Below are positions 53,218-61,432 of a stretch of DNA of 64,000 nt, in pieces. The notes under the pieces were generated by a model that was not told the DNA's origin, made no database searches, and worked only from the letters and a program-made list of their open reading frames with translations. Each line of letters opens with the position of its first letter. The stretch's first letter is position 1. Both the position numbers and the translations under genes were made by a program. This DNA comes from UBA1413 sp964650525. GTDB lineage: Bacteria > Bacteroidota > Bacteroidia > Bacteroidales > Prolixibacteraceae. The DNA lies in NCBI GenBank assembly GCA_964650525.1, contig CAZYUA010000013.1, positions 1 to 64,000 of the forward strand. Direction: 5' to 3'.

Positions 53218-55245
53218 ATGAGTCCGATAATGGTATTTCTTCTGGTCATCCTTGCCGGCATGTTTCTGGTTTCCCTGACCAGGGAGACAATGCAAAAGAT
53301 CTTTTTTGTGATGACAGTGACGGTAAGTGTGCTGATTTCAGGCAGGCTGGCATGGAATTCACTCACCGGAGAACCTTTCCGGATGCTCTTAAGAGGAAAC
53401 TTGGTCACAGGGGTTATCCCCCTGGAGATCGATGCCCTTTCGGGATGGTTTATTCTGATAATCCATTTTGTTTTTATTACCGGGCTTATATACGGTTTAT
53501 TTTATCTCAAAGCCTATCGGGATCAAAAAGCGAATCTGACCCTTCATTACCTTTCTTTTATCTTGCTTCATGCGTCACTGGTTGGTCTTTGTCTGATCCG
53601 GAACAGCCTTGTTTTCCTGATTGCCTGGGAAATCATGACCCTTTCAGCCTTTATGGCAGTCATTTTTGAGCACAACAAAAAAAGCACCCTGGATGCAGGA
53701 ATGAATTTTCTGATTCAGTCACATATTTCCTTACTTTTTCTGATGCTGGGATTCCTATGGGTGGCCTTTAAAACAGGAAGCTATGATTTTGCTGCCATTT
53801 CGGAATATGCGGCAGGGGTCAGCCCTTCCCTTTCGCTGGTTCTGATGTTCGTTTTTTTTGCCGGCTTTGCTATCAAAGCCGGTTTTGTACCCTTCCACAC
53901 CTGGCTCCCCTATGCCCACCCTGCCGCACCAGCCCACATTTCAGGAATTATGTCGGGAGTAATGATAAAAATCGGAATCTTCGGCATCCTCAGGATGATT
54001 CTTACCATCCCTACTGATTACCTCTCCCTGGGTTATTTCATCCTGGGCATCTCGGCTATTTCGGGCGTTTACGGCGTCATGCTGGCCATTGTTCAGCATA
54101 ATCTGAAAAAGCTGCTTGCATACCACAGTGTTGAAAACATCGGGATTATAGGCTTAGGAATAGGCATCGGATGTATCGGCCTGGGAATGGGCCATCCCCT
54201 GATGACCGCACTGGGATTTGCCGGAGCCCTGCTTCACACCCTCAATCATGCCCTGTTCAAGTCGCTTCTTTTCTTTACAACCGGTACGGTCTATCAGGCT
54301 ACCCACACCCTGGAAATCGAACAACTGGGAGGGCTGATAAAAAAAATGCCTCAGACGGCCCTACTTTTCCTGATAGCATCCATTGCCATCTCAGGAATAC
54401 CCCCTTTTAACGGGTTCATTTCCGAATTCATTATCTATACCGGCTTCTATGAATGGTTGCTGAATGCTTCTGTTACAGCCTCCTTCCTGATACTGGTTTT
54501 AATACTTGGTCTGGTGCTGATTGGAGGTTTGGCACTGCTCTGTTTTACCAAAGCTTTTGGAATCGTTTTCCTAGGTACGCCGCGAAAAGAATTCCAAAAT
54601 GAAATCAAAGAAGCTCCATTCCTTCAGTTGTTGCCCCTATACCTTACCGCAGCACTGATTCTTGCCATCGGAATTTTCCCCCAGGCATTTCTGGGAATGT
54701 TGTCAGCCCCACTTGCCGTTTTAGGTAAAGTACCAGCGGCTGTTATCAGTCCTTTTCCCGGCAGCGCCCTGGTTTCCCTGCAAACAGCCGGGTACGCCAT
54801 GACAGGATTCATCCTGTTTACCGTACTGGTTTACTTTCTGAAAAACCGCATAATAAGAAACAATAAGGTCTCTGTTTCTCCTACCTGGGGTTGCGGGTAT
54901 GTGGCCCCGACATCCAAACTCCAATATACAGCAGGATCGTTCGTCAGAAGCTACCGAAAACTTAATAGCCCTGCCCTGCTGACCTTTATCAAAGAAAAAG
55001 AGGTTACCGGTATGTTTCCAACCGAAGGGCATTATGAATCGCACACCTACGATTACCTTGAAAAATGGCTGATCGACAAGCCATTGTCTGCAATAAGGTC
55101 ATTTATGGGTAAATTTCATTTTTTCCAAAATGGAAGACTTCAGTCGTATATCCTATATGGTATCCTGTTGATACTCGCCATGATACTGTTTCCGGTGATA
55201 GTCGGAAAATTCGTTGATCTTTTCAGATTTATCAAACAACTGTAA
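53218..55245 (+). CDS. Hyf/Ehr complex: large antiporter-like membrane subunit (HyfB-type)
   Basis: A 675-residue proton-translocating subunit with about 16 helices, related to NuoL/HyfB. It includes LIAWEIMTLSAFMAVIFEHNKKST (the first key Glu), PFHTWLPYAHPAAPAHISGIMSGVMIKIG (the transmembrane Lys region), and KKLLAYHSVENIGIIGLGI. After the core comes SPTWGCGYV, then a soluble-looking loop and a final helix. A GTG at 53200 would add six residues. First gene of a six-gene operon; the next starts 2 bp after it. Confidence 0.9.
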   Translation: MSPIMVFLLVILAGMFLVSLTRETMQKIFFVMTVTVSVLISGRLAWNSLTGEPFRMLLRGNLVTGVIPLEIDALSGWFILIIHFVFITGLIYGLFYLKAYRDQKANLTLHYLSFILLHASLVGLCLIRNSLVFLIAWEIMTLSAFMAVIFEHNKKSTLDAGMNFLIQSHISLLFLMLGFLWVAFKTGSYDFAAISEYAAGVSPSLSLVLMFVFFAGFAIKAGFVPFHTWLPYAHPAAPAHISGIMSGVMIKIGIFGILRMILTIPTDYLSLGYFILGISAISGVYGVMLAIVQHNLKKLLAYHSVENIGIIGLGIGIGCIGLGMGHPLMTALGFAGALLHTLNHALFKSLLFFTTGTVYQATHTLEIEQLGGLIKKMPQTALLFLIASIAISGIPPFNGFISEFIIYTGFYEWLLNASVTASFLILVLILGLVLIGGLALLCFTKAFGIVFLGTPRKEFQNEIKEAPFLQLLPLYLTAALILAIGIFPQAFLGMLSAPLAVLGKVPAAVISPFPGSALVSLQTAGYAMTGFILFTVLVYFLKNRIIRNNKVSVSPTWGCGYVAPTSKLQYTAGSFVRSYRKLNSPALLTFIKEKEVTGMFPTEGHYESHTYDYLEKWLIDKPLSAIRSFMGKFHFFQNGRLQSYILYGILLILAMILFPVIVGKFVDLFRFIKQL

Positions 55246-55247
55246 TC

Positions 55248-56153
55248 ATGTTAAGCCTTCTTTTGATCGTAACAGCCGCTCTCTTCTTCACCGGGATTAT
55301 CAATCGGACCAAGAGTTTGTTTTCTGGCCGGAAAGGTCCGGGTCTGTTTCAACCAGTGAAAGATGTAGTTCGTCTGTTCAGAAAAGGGAGCGTATACAGT
55401 GACACCACCAGTTTCATATTCAGGGTTGCTCCTGTAATCTATTTCTCTTCTGTCGTAATGGCCATGTTGGTAGTTCCATTTGGCCAATCCAGGGGGCTTC
55501 TCAGTTTTCGTGGTGATTTCATTTTCTTTGCCTATGTTCTGGCTTTGGGCAAATTCTTCAGCATACTGGCCGCCCTGGACACAGGCAGCAGTTTCGAAGG
55601 TATGGGAGCAAGCCGGGAGGCTCTCTTTTCGATGTTCGCAGAACCCGCTTTTTTCGTGTTGATGGGATCGCTTGCACTGCTCACCGGCTTTACCTCTTTC
55701 CATGAGATCTTTACCGCCCTGCACCTGGGATCTTCCATCAGTTACGCTATTGCCGTACTGGCTGCTTTTGTCCTGGGGATGATCACCATGATCGAAAACA
55801 GCCGTATGCCGGTTGATGATCCTAAAACCCACCTCGAACTGACCATGATTCATGAAGTCATGGTATTAGACAACAGTGGCTTTGACCTCGGACTGATCCT
55901 TACTGCCGGAATGCTCAAATTCGCGGTATACGGGGCTTTAATCGTCAATTTGTTCGTTGGTGTATTTCCCTACCAATACGCCATCCCGATTTTCTTCGCG
56001 ATGCAGTTTTCGGCAGCGGTCATTACCGGGGCCATTGAATCGTTCATGGCCCGGTTCAGAATGAGCCATAATGCCCAGTTTATTTTAGCCCTGACATCGG
56101 TAAGCCTGCTCATATTCCTGGGAGTATTGATGATTCTGGGCAAATTCAACTGA
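55248..56153 (+). CDS. Hyf/Ehr complex: NuoH/HyfC-like membrane subunit
   Basis: A 301-residue, eight-helix subunit that couples the peripheral arm to the membrane arm. It begins LLSLLLIVTAALFFTGI, with GRKGPGLFQPVKDVVRLFRKG (the hallmark R-K-G-P-x-x-Q-P loop). Also present is MIENSRMPVDDPKTHLELTMIHEVM with the conserved Glu and Asp residues of the NuoH/HyfC quinone-side loop. Complete and tightly packed in the operon. Annotation by family only; whether a quinone binds is not known. Confidence 0.92.
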   Translation: MLSLLLIVTAALFFTGIINRTKSLFSGRKGPGLFQPVKDVVRLFRKGSVYSDTTSFIFRVAPVIYFSSVVMAMLVVPFGQSRGLLSFRGDFIFFAYVLALGKFFSILAALDTGSSFEGMGASREALFSMFAEPAFFVLMGSLALLTGFTSFHEIFTALHLGSSISYAIAVLAAFVLGMITMIENSRMPVDDPKTHLELTMIHEVMVLDNSGFDLGLILTAGMLKFAVYGALIVNLFVGVFPYQYAIPIFFAMQFSAAVITGAIESFMARFRMSHNAQFILALTSVSLLIFLGVLMILGKFN

Positions 56154-56172
56154 TCACCTTAAAGTTCGGAAA

Positions 56173-56802
56173 ATGATCAATGTATTGCTAATAGTGTTTT
56201 TGATTACCCTGCTTTATCTGGCGATTGCCAACCGGCTGCTCACCTTTCTGAGGGTCCTGGCATTCCAGGGTGTTCTTCTCTTTTTCGCGGCCTTTATTCA
56301 ACTCCAGGAAATTAACACCCTGAACCTGATCCTGATCCTTCTGGAAACCATCATTTTTAAATCGCTGGCCGTCCCCCTGTTTCTGGCATTCATCCTGAAG
56401 CGGAATAATATCACCAGGGAGGCTGAACCCTTCCTGCCCAATTTCCTCTCTCTGATCATCGTAACAGTCATCATTACCCTGACCATATTGCTGGTGAACA
56501 GTATCCAGGATACCAGGCTTGACAGGATTTTCTTTGTGGTGGCTTTGTCTTCGCTGTTTACCGGGATTTATATCATCATCTCGCGGCGCAAAATTATTAC
56601 CCATGTGATGGGCTACCTGGTTGTAGAAAACGGCGTGTTTATTTTGTCCTTAGCCATGGGCAATGAGATGACCATGCTCGTCAATTTCGGGATTATGATG
56701 GACATTTTTGTCAGTGTTCTCGTATTGGGCATTTTCGTAAACCGGATCGGAGATACCTTCGAAGAAATGAGCATCGATAACTTGACGCGTCTTAAGGATT
56801 AG
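56173..56802 (+). CDS. Hyf/Ehr complex: HyfE-like membrane subunit
   Basis: A 209-residue hydrophobic protein with six to seven helices. It corresponds to HyfE, a fusion reminiscent of NuoK: the stretch VMGYLVVENGVFILSLAMGNEMTMLVNFGIMMDIFVSVLVLGIF carries the NuoK-type Glu within a helix. It starts 19 bp after the HyfC-like gene and ends 4 bp before the HyfF-like gene. Confidence 0.88.
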   Translation: MINVLLIVFLITLLYLAIANRLLTFLRVLAFQGVLLFFAAFIQLQEINTLNLILILLETIIFKSLAVPLFLAFILKRNNITREAEPFLPNFLSLIIVTVIITLTILLVNSIQDTRLDRIFFVVALSSLFTGIYIIISRRKIITHVMGYLVVENGVFILSLAMGNEMTMLVNFGIMMDIFVSVLVLGIFVNRIGDTFEEMSIDNLTRLKD

Positions 56803-56806
56803 CCCC

Positions 56807-58237
56807 ATGTTCAAATACTACCTTATTTCCACTCTGCTTCTGGGCACCGGCACCCTGCTGAACCGTAACCGTTTCATCCGCCTGTTGCTGCTGGGACTCT
56901 TTCTTGCCCTTCAGTCTGCCATCACCATCTATGGATTTATGCATCTGCATGAGACCGAGCCGGGTGGCTATTTCAGCTACGATTCCCTGGGAATTCTTTT
57001 TCTGGCCGTTCTGACCATCCTGAGTTTCACCACTGCGATCCACAGTAAAATCTATCTTGAACACAGAAATGACAACAGTCGCCACCAGAGTCTCTACTTT
57101 TCTGCCCTGATATTCCTGATCGGAGCCATGACCAGTGTCTATCTGTCAGCCACCATTGGGATCCTGTGGGTTTTCGTTGAGATTACCACCCTGAGTGTCG
57201 CCGCTCTCATCTATCACGAACGGTCCCACCTGTCGCTCGAAGCCACCTGGAAATATGTTTTCATTTGCTCCGTAGGTATTGCTTTTGCATTTGTAGGGAT
57301 TGTTTTTCTTAGTAAGGCTTTGCAGGAAGCAGGATCCGTCAACCTTGCCTTCAGCGACATTCCGGCTCATCTCCGGAACGTCAATACCTTCTGGCTGAAA
57401 CTCGCCTTTATTTTTCTGGTAGTGGGTTTCAGCACCAAAATGGGGTTGTTTCCTATGCATACCATTGCCGTCGATGCCCATACTGTAGCTCCCCCCCCGA
57501 TCAGCGCCTTTATCTCCACAACCCTTATGAATGTGGGGTTTGTGGCCATTTTCCGCACCTATGCCATGATGGCCCATACCGCCCTGTTGCCATGGATGAA
57601 CCAGATGCTCCTGTGGTGCGGGCTGCTTTCAGTTTTTCTTTCCGCAGTCTACATTCTGAAGGTAAACCATCTGAAAAGAATGTTTGCCTATTCGAGCCTG
57701 GAGCATATGGGTTTAACCGCTATTGGTTTGGCTTCCGGAGGAATCGGGTACTATGCTGCTATCCTCCACATGATGCTCCACTCCCTGGTGAAAGCCAGTG
57801 CTTTCTACCAGATAGACCAGGTTCACCGTATTTTTAACAGTTATATCCTCACTCACACCGGTAGTTATTTTAAGAAAAACCAAACCGGGGCACTGGTTAT
57901 GTTTTTTGTTGTCCTCAGTTTAACAGCCCTGCCCCCCTCAGGGATGTTCATCAGCGAATTTCTCCTTTTCAAGTCTCTATTCGTTTCCAACCGTATCCTG
58001 GTATTCATCCTCGTGATGCTCCTCCTTACCCTGATCGTTTATGCTCTCGGTAAAAGCGTCTTTTCCATGTTATTCCTCCCAGCGTCCGATGAAATCAGCC
58101 AAGATACGGTGGTAATCCCCTTCCGCGAATCCGTGAGCCAGCTAATCCTTCTGGGAACAGCTGTTTATCTGGGTTATAATCCGCCCCACCTGCTCGTTAC
58201 CCTCATTAAGGATGCCATCATGCAATTGCCTCACTAA
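56807..58237 (+). CDS. Hyf/Ehr complex: second antiporter-like membrane subunit (HyfF-type)
   Basis: A 476-residue NuoN/NuoM/HyfF-like subunit with about 14 helices. It shows IGILWVFVEITTLSVAALIYHERS (key Glu), FSTKMGLFPMHTIAVDAHTVAPPPISAFIST (key Lys region), and LKRMFAYSSLEHMGLTAIGLASG. Complete. It is a second putative proton or sodium channel of the complex. The next gene starts 1 bp after it. Confidence 0.9.
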   Translation: MFKYYLISTLLLGTGTLLNRNRFIRLLLLGLFLALQSAITIYGFMHLHETEPGGYFSYDSLGILFLAVLTILSFTTAIHSKIYLEHRNDNSRHQSLYFSALIFLIGAMTSVYLSATIGILWVFVEITTLSVAALIYHERSHLSLEATWKYVFICSVGIAFAFVGIVFLSKALQEAGSVNLAFSDIPAHLRNVNTFWLKLAFIFLVVGFSTKMGLFPMHTIAVDAHTVAPPPISAFISTTLMNVGFVAIFRTYAMMAHTALLPWMNQMLLWCGLLSVFLSAVYILKVNHLKRMFAYSSLEHMGLTAIGLASGGIGYYAAILHMMLHSLVKASAFYQIDQVHRIFNSYILTHTGSYFKKNQTGALVMFFVVLSLTALPPSGMFISEFLLFKSLFVSNRILVFILVMLLLTLIVYALGKSVFSMLFLPASDEISQDTVVIPFRESVSQLILLGTAVYLGYNPPHLLVTLIKDAIMQLPH

Positions 58238-58238
58238 T

Positions 58239-59738
58239 ATGAACTATTGCACTATCGTTAATAATCAGGCTGTCAAGGTTTCGCAGATTCCCGAAATGGA
58301 CTACGAAACGTTTTTAGACATCAACACAGGTTTTGTTGCCGCTTCTGCTGCCATGCACTGCGTGAATTATTTCGGGTACAAGGCTGGTAAGATGATCAGG
58401 CTGATCTGCTGCATCGCCAATGATAAGGATCAGGTAGTTTTTGTCACCTCCTGTCAGATCGATAACGAGGCCATACTGCCCTCGTTTACAGCCCACAAGC
58501 CTGGTTTCGAAAAATTTGAGCGGGAGATACACGAAAATTTCGGGATATCCTATACAGACCACCCCTGGCTTAAGCCGGTGAGGTATCCGTATAATCGTCA
58601 CGACCGGTCAAAAACCATAGCCAACTACCCGTTCTTCAGGATGGAGGGAGAGGAATTGCATGAAGTTGGAGTAGGCCCCATCCATGCCGGGGTTATTGAA
58701 CCGGGCCATTTCAGGTTTATCTGTAACGGCGAGCAGATTCTGCATCTGGAAATCCAGCTGGGTTATCAACACCGCGGGATGGAAGATCTGTTTCTGAAAA
58801 AGACGAACCTGCTGCAAAGAGCCACTCTGGCTGAAAACATAGCAGGAGATTCGGTGGTTGGCCATTCCACAGCTTTTTCGCAGGTTTGGGAGAGCCTTTG
58901 TGGTTTTCAACCACCTGAGGAATTACAACTTAACCGGACTGTAGCGTTGGAATTGGAGCGGGCGGCCATCCATACGGGGGACCTGGGGGCGATATGCGCC
59001 GATGTGGCCTACCAGTTAGGAAGTTCTGTTTATGGCCGGCTCAGGACTCCACTGATCAACTTTTTCCAGGAATGGGGAGGAAACCGGCTGGCCAAAGGAT
59101 TGGTCAGGCCGGGGGATAATCCCTTTCCCCTAACTCCCCTCCTTGCTGTCAGACTCAGGGAAATAGTGAAACAGTATGAGCCCGATTTCGAGGAGATGAG
59201 TACTCAGATGTTCAGTGCGCCCAGTGTCTTATCCCGTTTGGAAAGAACCGGTGTGGTCTCCTATGCTGATGTCCTCTCTGCCGGTGCCGTGGGCATGTCC
59301 GCCAGAATGAGCGGACTGAACAGAGATATCCGCAGCTCTCATCCCACAGGACTCTACGGAACCCTGGACCACCAGCCCGTGATCAAACATCACGGAGATG
59401 TTTACTCCAGGGTGCAGATCCGCAGGGAAGAAATCCGTCAATCCATTCACTATCTGCGTCAGCTTACGGACAAGATTCCTTCCCTTCCCGGCAAGCTGAA
59501 CAGCCTTTCATCTCCCGGGGCGGATTTATTCGCCCTTTCTCTGGTCGAGGGGTGGCGGGGCGAAATCTGCCATTGCGCGGTTACCGGTACACACGGGGAA
59601 CTGTTACACTATAAAATCAAGGACCCCTCCTTTCACAACTGGCTGGTCCTGGCCCTGGCCGTCCGCAACAACGAAATTTCCGACTTCCCGGTCTGTAATA
59701 AAAGCTTCAACCTCTCCTACTGCGGCCACGATTTGTAA
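58239..59738 (+). CDS. ehrL: Hyf/Ehr complex: hydrogenase-like large subunit without NiFe ligands
   Basis: A 499-residue fusion of a NuoC-like (1-150) and NuoD/HycE-like (155-499) domain. The hydrogenase large-subunit fold is clear: LGYQHRGMEDLFLKKT, VGHSTAFSQVWESL, LERAAIHTGDLGAICADVAYQ, and VEGWRGEICHCAVTG. The first metal motif RICGIC reads NIAGDS (Cys replaced at positions 202 and 205). The C-terminal DPCLSC reads NLSYCG (Ser493 and Gly496 in the Cys positions). No NiFe site is possible. This matches Ehr (energy-converting hydrogenase related) complexes. It starts 1 bp after the HyfF-like gene; the ATG at 58212 lies inside that gene and is rejected. Confidence 0.88.
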   Translation: MNYCTIVNNQAVKVSQIPEMDYETFLDINTGFVAASAAMHCVNYFGYKAGKMIRLICCIANDKDQVVFVTSCQIDNEAILPSFTAHKPGFEKFEREIHENFGISYTDHPWLKPVRYPYNRHDRSKTIANYPFFRMEGEELHEVGVGPIHAGVIEPGHFRFICNGEQILHLEIQLGYQHRGMEDLFLKKTNLLQRATLAENIAGDSVVGHSTAFSQVWESLCGFQPPEELQLNRTVALELERAAIHTGDLGAICADVAYQLGSSVYGRLRTPLINFFQEWGGNRLAKGLVRPGDNPFPLTPLLAVRLREIVKQYEPDFEEMSTQMFSAPSVLSRLERTGVVSYADVLSAGAVGMSARMSGLNRDIRSSHPTGLYGTLDHQPVIKHHGDVYSRVQIRREEIRQSIHYLRQLTDKIPSLPGKLNSLSSPGADLFALSLVEGWRGEICHCAVTGTHGELLHYKIKDPSFHNWLVLALAVRNNEISDFPVCNKSFNLSYCGHDL

Positions 59739-59756
59739 CGATCATAAACCATTTCT

Positions 59757-60518
59757 ATGCTCCGTACTTTAAAGATCCTATATCATCAGGGAAAACAATA
59801 TATTCCCGATCTGGCCAATGTTCATATTCCGGGAGTCTTCCGGGGAAGACCTATTATTTCTAACCGGAAGGTTGACGGGGATACACTGGTCAATCTTTGC
59901 CCTACCGGTGCCATCACGGCTTCACCCGTCACCCTTGATCTCGGAAAGTGTACCTTCTGCGGACAGTGCGCACGAATGTTTCCGGAAAAGATTCTCTTCA
60001 CCAAAGATTACAAACTTTCGACCAACGAACGCGACCGGCTGATCATTAGGGAAGGGGAAGATATGCCGCTGCTGGTGAATCCGGATCTTATCAGAAAAGA
60101 GGTGATTTCCCTGTTTGGAAATTCTTTGAAATTACGCCAGGTATCAGCCGGAGGCGATAACAGTTGCGAATGGGAACTGAATGCATCCAATAACGTCCAG
60201 TTCGATATGTCCCGCTTCGGTATTGAGTTTGTTGCCTCACCCCGGCATGCTGATGGAATTGTCATCACAGGACCCGTTACGGAAAATATGGCTGAACCCC
60301 TGCGGCTCTGCTATGAGGCGGTACCCGAACCCAGGATTGTTGTTCTGGCCGGTACCGATGCCATCAGCGGAGGAATTTTCGCCGGTGCCCCTGCCATCTC
60401 CAGGTCATTTTTGGACCGGCTACGCATAGATCTTTATATTCCGGGAAATCCTGCTCATCCCCTGACCATCATCAACGGTCTGCTTGATCTGACCCGCAAA
60501 AAGAAAAATTCCAGATAA
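59757..60518 (+). CDS. ehrS: Hyf/Ehr complex: ferredoxin-domain plus small-subunit fusion with one intact cluster
   Basis: A 253-residue fusion of a HyfH-type ferredoxin domain (1-100) and a NuoB/HyfI-type small subunit (115-253). Ferredoxin ligands Cys48 (NLCPTG) plus Cys65, Cys68 and Cys71 (KCTFCGQC) form one complete [4Fe-4S] set. The other set is wholly absent: no Cys near residues 30-40, and Phe75 where the final Cys should be. In the small subunit the proximal-cluster motif GSCNGCE reads GGDNSCE (Asp134, Cys137). GTCALSGG reads GTDAISGG (Asp201) and IPGCPP reads IPGNPA (Asn231). Three of four ligands are lost. Confidence 0.88.
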   Translation: MLRTLKILYHQGKQYIPDLANVHIPGVFRGRPIISNRKVDGDTLVNLCPTGAITASPVTLDLGKCTFCGQCARMFPEKILFTKDYKLSTNERDRLIIREGEDMPLLVNPDLIRKEVISLFGNSLKLRQVSAGGDNSCEWELNASNNVQFDMSRFGIEFVASPRHADGIVITGPVTENMAEPLRLCYEAVPEPRIVVLAGTDAISGGIFAGAPAISRSFLDRLRIDLYIPGNPAHPLTIINGLLDLTRKKKNSR

Positions 60519-60683
60519 AGCACCGGGTCGGATCATCCGGGCCTTTATCGCAGAAAAATTATGCAGGAACTGATTTTGCTGTTTGTGTTATATCAATAGC
60601 TGCATCCGTATTTCAAAGCACCTTAATAGTCGCGTAAAGTGGTTATTTCATCAAGAACCCTTTGCGTGGATAAAGGGAGCGCC
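60519..60683 (-). terminator. Spacer with weak hairpin after the lipoprotein gene
   Basis: CCCTTT (60658-60663) and AAAGGG (60672-60677) can pair around an 8-base loop, just past the stop of the minus-strand lipoprotein gene. No T-tract. Nothing else is seen in the spacer. Confidence 0.3.
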
Positions 60684-61088
60684 TTAGCGTGATAAGCCTT
60701 CCCTCAATTTTCCCAGTTCATTGATAAGTGATTTGTTTATCAGTTCTGCCTTGCGTAAATCTTCTGCTGTTTTCCTGCACTGATCTTCCAATACCTTCAC
60801 CTTTGACTTTCCAGATTCCAGCTCAGATTTACAATTCAGTAACTCCTGTTGCAGGTACCGGATTTCACTCTGGGCTTTAACCAGTTCGGCAACAGACCCG
60901 GGAAGGGAATCCCTGCCTGGTTCTTTATGTTTTTCAACGGAGTTGAGCCATTCATTTTCTATCCTCCCCACCGACTGATTTAACCGTTCAATCGCTTCAT
61001 TCAAGTCTGAAATCTGCTTTTTCTGATTCTGTCCACAGCCCAAGAGTAAAATTACCAGGCACAACAAGCACATCCAGTTCGGTTTCAT
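60684..61088 (-). CDS. Coiled-coil lipoprotein
   Basis: A 134-residue lipoprotein: signal MKPNWMCLLCLVILLLGCG with lipobox LLGCG, then almost entirely heptad-patterned helix (ISDLNEAIERLNQSV, SEIRYLQQELLNCKSELES, and VKVLEDQCRKTAEDLRKAE). It probably forms a periplasmic rod or tether, like Lpp- or SlyB-type spacers. No enzymatic motif. Its leader resembles that of the PqqD operon 8 kb away, which suggests shared control. Function otherwise unknown. Confidence 0.75.
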   Translation of the reverse strand: MKPNWMCLLCLVILLLGCGQNQKKQISDLNEAIERLNQSVGRIENEWLNSVEKHKEPGRDSLPGSVAELVKAQSEIRYLQQELLNCKSELESGKSKVKVLEDQCRKTAEDLRKAELINKSLINELGKLREGLSR

Positions 61089-61228
61089 TCGTAAATATTT
61101 AGGTTAATGTTATAATATTCAATTACATGCCGCTTAGCGATTTGTTCTGCTTTTCATTACCATGGAACTCACCTGCCTGCCGGCCGTCGGCCGACACCAA
61201 GACTGGCAGGCATGGTAAATGGTTCCAT
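61089..61228 (-). promoter_or_regulatory. Conserved leader (copy B) of the lipoprotein gene, with a large inverted repeat
   Basis: Homologous to 52745-52852: the block CATTCGTAAATATTTAGG, the word TTCAATTACATGC, CTTTTCATT, and ATGGAAC (61162-61168) / GTTCCAT (61222-61228). Copy B has an extra stem, TGCCTGCC (61174-61181) with GGCAGGCA (61205-61212), plus TTACCATG (61157-61164) with CATGGTAA (61211-61218). Confidence 0.6.
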
Positions 61229-61432
61229 GTCCTTTTGTGTTTCGTTGACTATGAACGAATCATTGAATCTTTCTAAGCAATTTACAAAAAAAAAGGTTGT
61301 ACCGGAACTTCCTTTCCTGATTTATTTTTATTAAAGTTTTTATTTTGAATCATTCTAAATACCAGATCTCTTGCATGCACTACGTTCAACAGTTAGAGTT
61401 TACTACGATCCTAAAGTTACCATTTGCCTTCC
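61229..61432. other. AT-rich spacer, no gene seen
   Basis: Contains T-rich and A-rich runs (about 61285-61340) that could hold a terminator for the repeat protein, but no stable hairpin was found. Confidence 0.3.

Noticed and set aside
53218..60518. Annotation as a genuine hydrogenase-4 or as complex I
   Set aside because: The NiFe cysteines are absent, and there is no NuoE/F/G module or full Nuo gene set. Ehr-type fits better.
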